The notes below the pieces were generated by a model. The model made no database searches, had not been told where the DNA came from, and saw only the letters and a program-made list of their open reading frames with translations. Shown in pieces: positions 63,405-64,000 of a stretch of 64,000 nt of DNA. Location: the NCBI GenBank assembly GCA_009838195.1, contig VXSC01000022.1, forward strand, positions 102,923-166,922. The letters run 5' to 3'. Source of the DNA: Rhodothermaceae bacterium. GTDB taxonomy: Bacteria > Bacteroidota > Rhodothermia > Rhodothermales > Bin80. The translations under genes were made by a program, and so were the position numbers. The stretch's first letter is position 1. Each line of letters starts with the position of its first letter.

Positions 63405-64000
63405 TCAGGGTGTGGGATTATGAACCGGGCGAAGCCCGAAGGCATCGTCGAGTTGTTTCAGAGCCGGGATTTTTGCTTTAAGTTTCTGGAACTCGGCATT
63501 TAGGTCTACTTCCGTAGATGGAAACACGTCAGGTTTTACTATAAATTCCACACGCTTATTTGCCAGTTCAGGTTGTGACTGCATCGCTTCCTTGAGAGCC
63601 TTTTTCAGGTTTCCGTTCTTTGTAACGGCGAGTTGCATATCATCACGTACCGCAATTTCCAGACATTGATCATGTTCTCTGAGGACAATCAAATTCTGGA
63701 GTGTGCGGATTGCCGGTACATCAGAGCGCTGTTCCATCGTTTTCAGGACGAGCTTCCAGCTCTCTTGAAGATCCGCATGGACCTCTACAGGTGCGTGGGA
63801 TGGTTCAACAGGTTGGCGGTTTTCAGGTTTTTTTTTTGTTTGTTCCAGGGCCGGCCTACCTTTGAGTGCCGCAGAAGCAGGAGGTTCACCGGAGCGTTGA
63901 GCTTGCTGAGTCTCTGGCAGATCTGCGGGCTTACTTTCTTGGGGGGCGGTGGGGGCCGGTGCTGGTTGAGTGGGGAGGGGGGCAGGTGCTTGAGGCGCAC
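63405..64000 (-). CDS. dnaX: DNA polymerase III gamma/tau subunit, C-terminal part (cut by window edge)
   Basis: The reading frame is open from the right window edge to the stop at 63405 and continues past the ATG at 63737, so this is the 3' end of a longer gene. The first 80 or so residues seen are a Pro/Ala-rich linker (QAPAPLPTQPAPAPTAPQES), then a folded C-terminal domain of about 120 residues (DLQESWKLVLKTMEQRSDV; RVEFIVKPDVFPSTEVDLN). dnaX is expected here because ybaB and recR follow. Identification rests mainly on context and on this linker-plus-C-domain layout. Confidence 0.8.
   Translation of the reverse strand, partial: APQAPAPLPTQPAPAPTAPQESKPADLPETQQAQRSGEPPASAALKGRPALEQTKKKPENRQPVEPSHAPVEVHADLQESWKLVLKTMEQRSDVPAIRTLQNLIVLREHDQCLEIAVRDDMQLAVTKNGNLKKALKEAMQSQPELANKRVEFIVKPDVFPSTEVDLNAEFQKLKAKIPALKQLDDAFGLRPVHNPTP

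Noticed and set aside
63785..64000. A 71-codon proline-rich ORF on the minus strand at the right edge
   Set aside because: It is a shifted frame of the dnaX linker; the correct frame runs through to 63405.
1..64000. CRISPR arrays, insertion sequences, prophage or integron signals
   Set aside because: No regularly spaced short repeats, transposase, integrase or phage structural genes were found; the only tandem repeats are the 180-bp leader units and the 30-bp units in sprA.

Overview
The window looks like a chromosomal segment of a Bacteroidota-type bacterium, most likely from the Rhodothermales/Balneolales side of the group. The evidence is a very large SprA-type outer-membrane translocon of the type IX secretion system, TonB-dependent receptors with carboxypeptidase-like N-terminal domains, DUF2480, DUF4834-like and DUF4920 proteins, weak or absent Shine-Dalgarno sequences before most starts, and a -7 box of the TAnnTTTG type before the feo genes. 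The species is not determined. There are no phage genes, insertion sequences, rRNA genes or CRISPR arrays. Coding density is high.

Left part (1-20,520): an S8 peptidase; a minus-strand pair of an exported RidA-like protein and an AlkD/threonine-dehydratase fusion; thrS (without the TGS domain) and proS; feoA-feoA-feoB with a clear inverted-repeat operator candidate; a CAT-anticodon tRNA; an exported cyclase followed by an Lrp-type regulator; an ECF sigma factor; purB; and two tandem paralogous TonB-dependent receptors.

Middle (20,841-33,208): a respiratory complex I cluster nuoABCDEF, a DUF4920 lipoprotein, nuoG, nuoH (nuoI-N are not here), then rpe, whose stop codon lies inside a tRNA-Arg gene, and folK. 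A small membrane protein and a lone TonB follow. Next is an AT-rich island with two and a third copies of a 180-bp tandem repeat leading into a Fic-family gene whose catalytic motif has lost an arginine.

Right part (33,505-64,000): the carA-carB-yebC-ruvC operon behind a strong intrinsic terminator; an ABC exporter pair; an MGMT; tig-clpP; tRNA-Glu; a cysteine desulfurase translationally coupled to DUF2480; an SDR; mltG and chorismate mutase; LytR_C/rsfS/lipoprotein genes; sprA-lipB on the minus strand; an NTF2-like lipoprotein/SDR/38-codon membrane ORF/sodium symporter run; and the classic dnaX-ybaB-recR cluster, with dnaX cut by the window edge.

Most of the window is housekeeping: translation, respiration, pyrimidine and purine synthesis, proteolysis, DNA repair. 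The parts that stand out are the AlkD-dehydratase fusion with its exported RidA neighbour, the fic leader repeats with the altered Fic motif, the rpe/tRNA-Arg overlap, the DUF2480 coupling to a cysteine desulfurase, two unannotated micro-genes, and a repetitive charged insertion in SprA.
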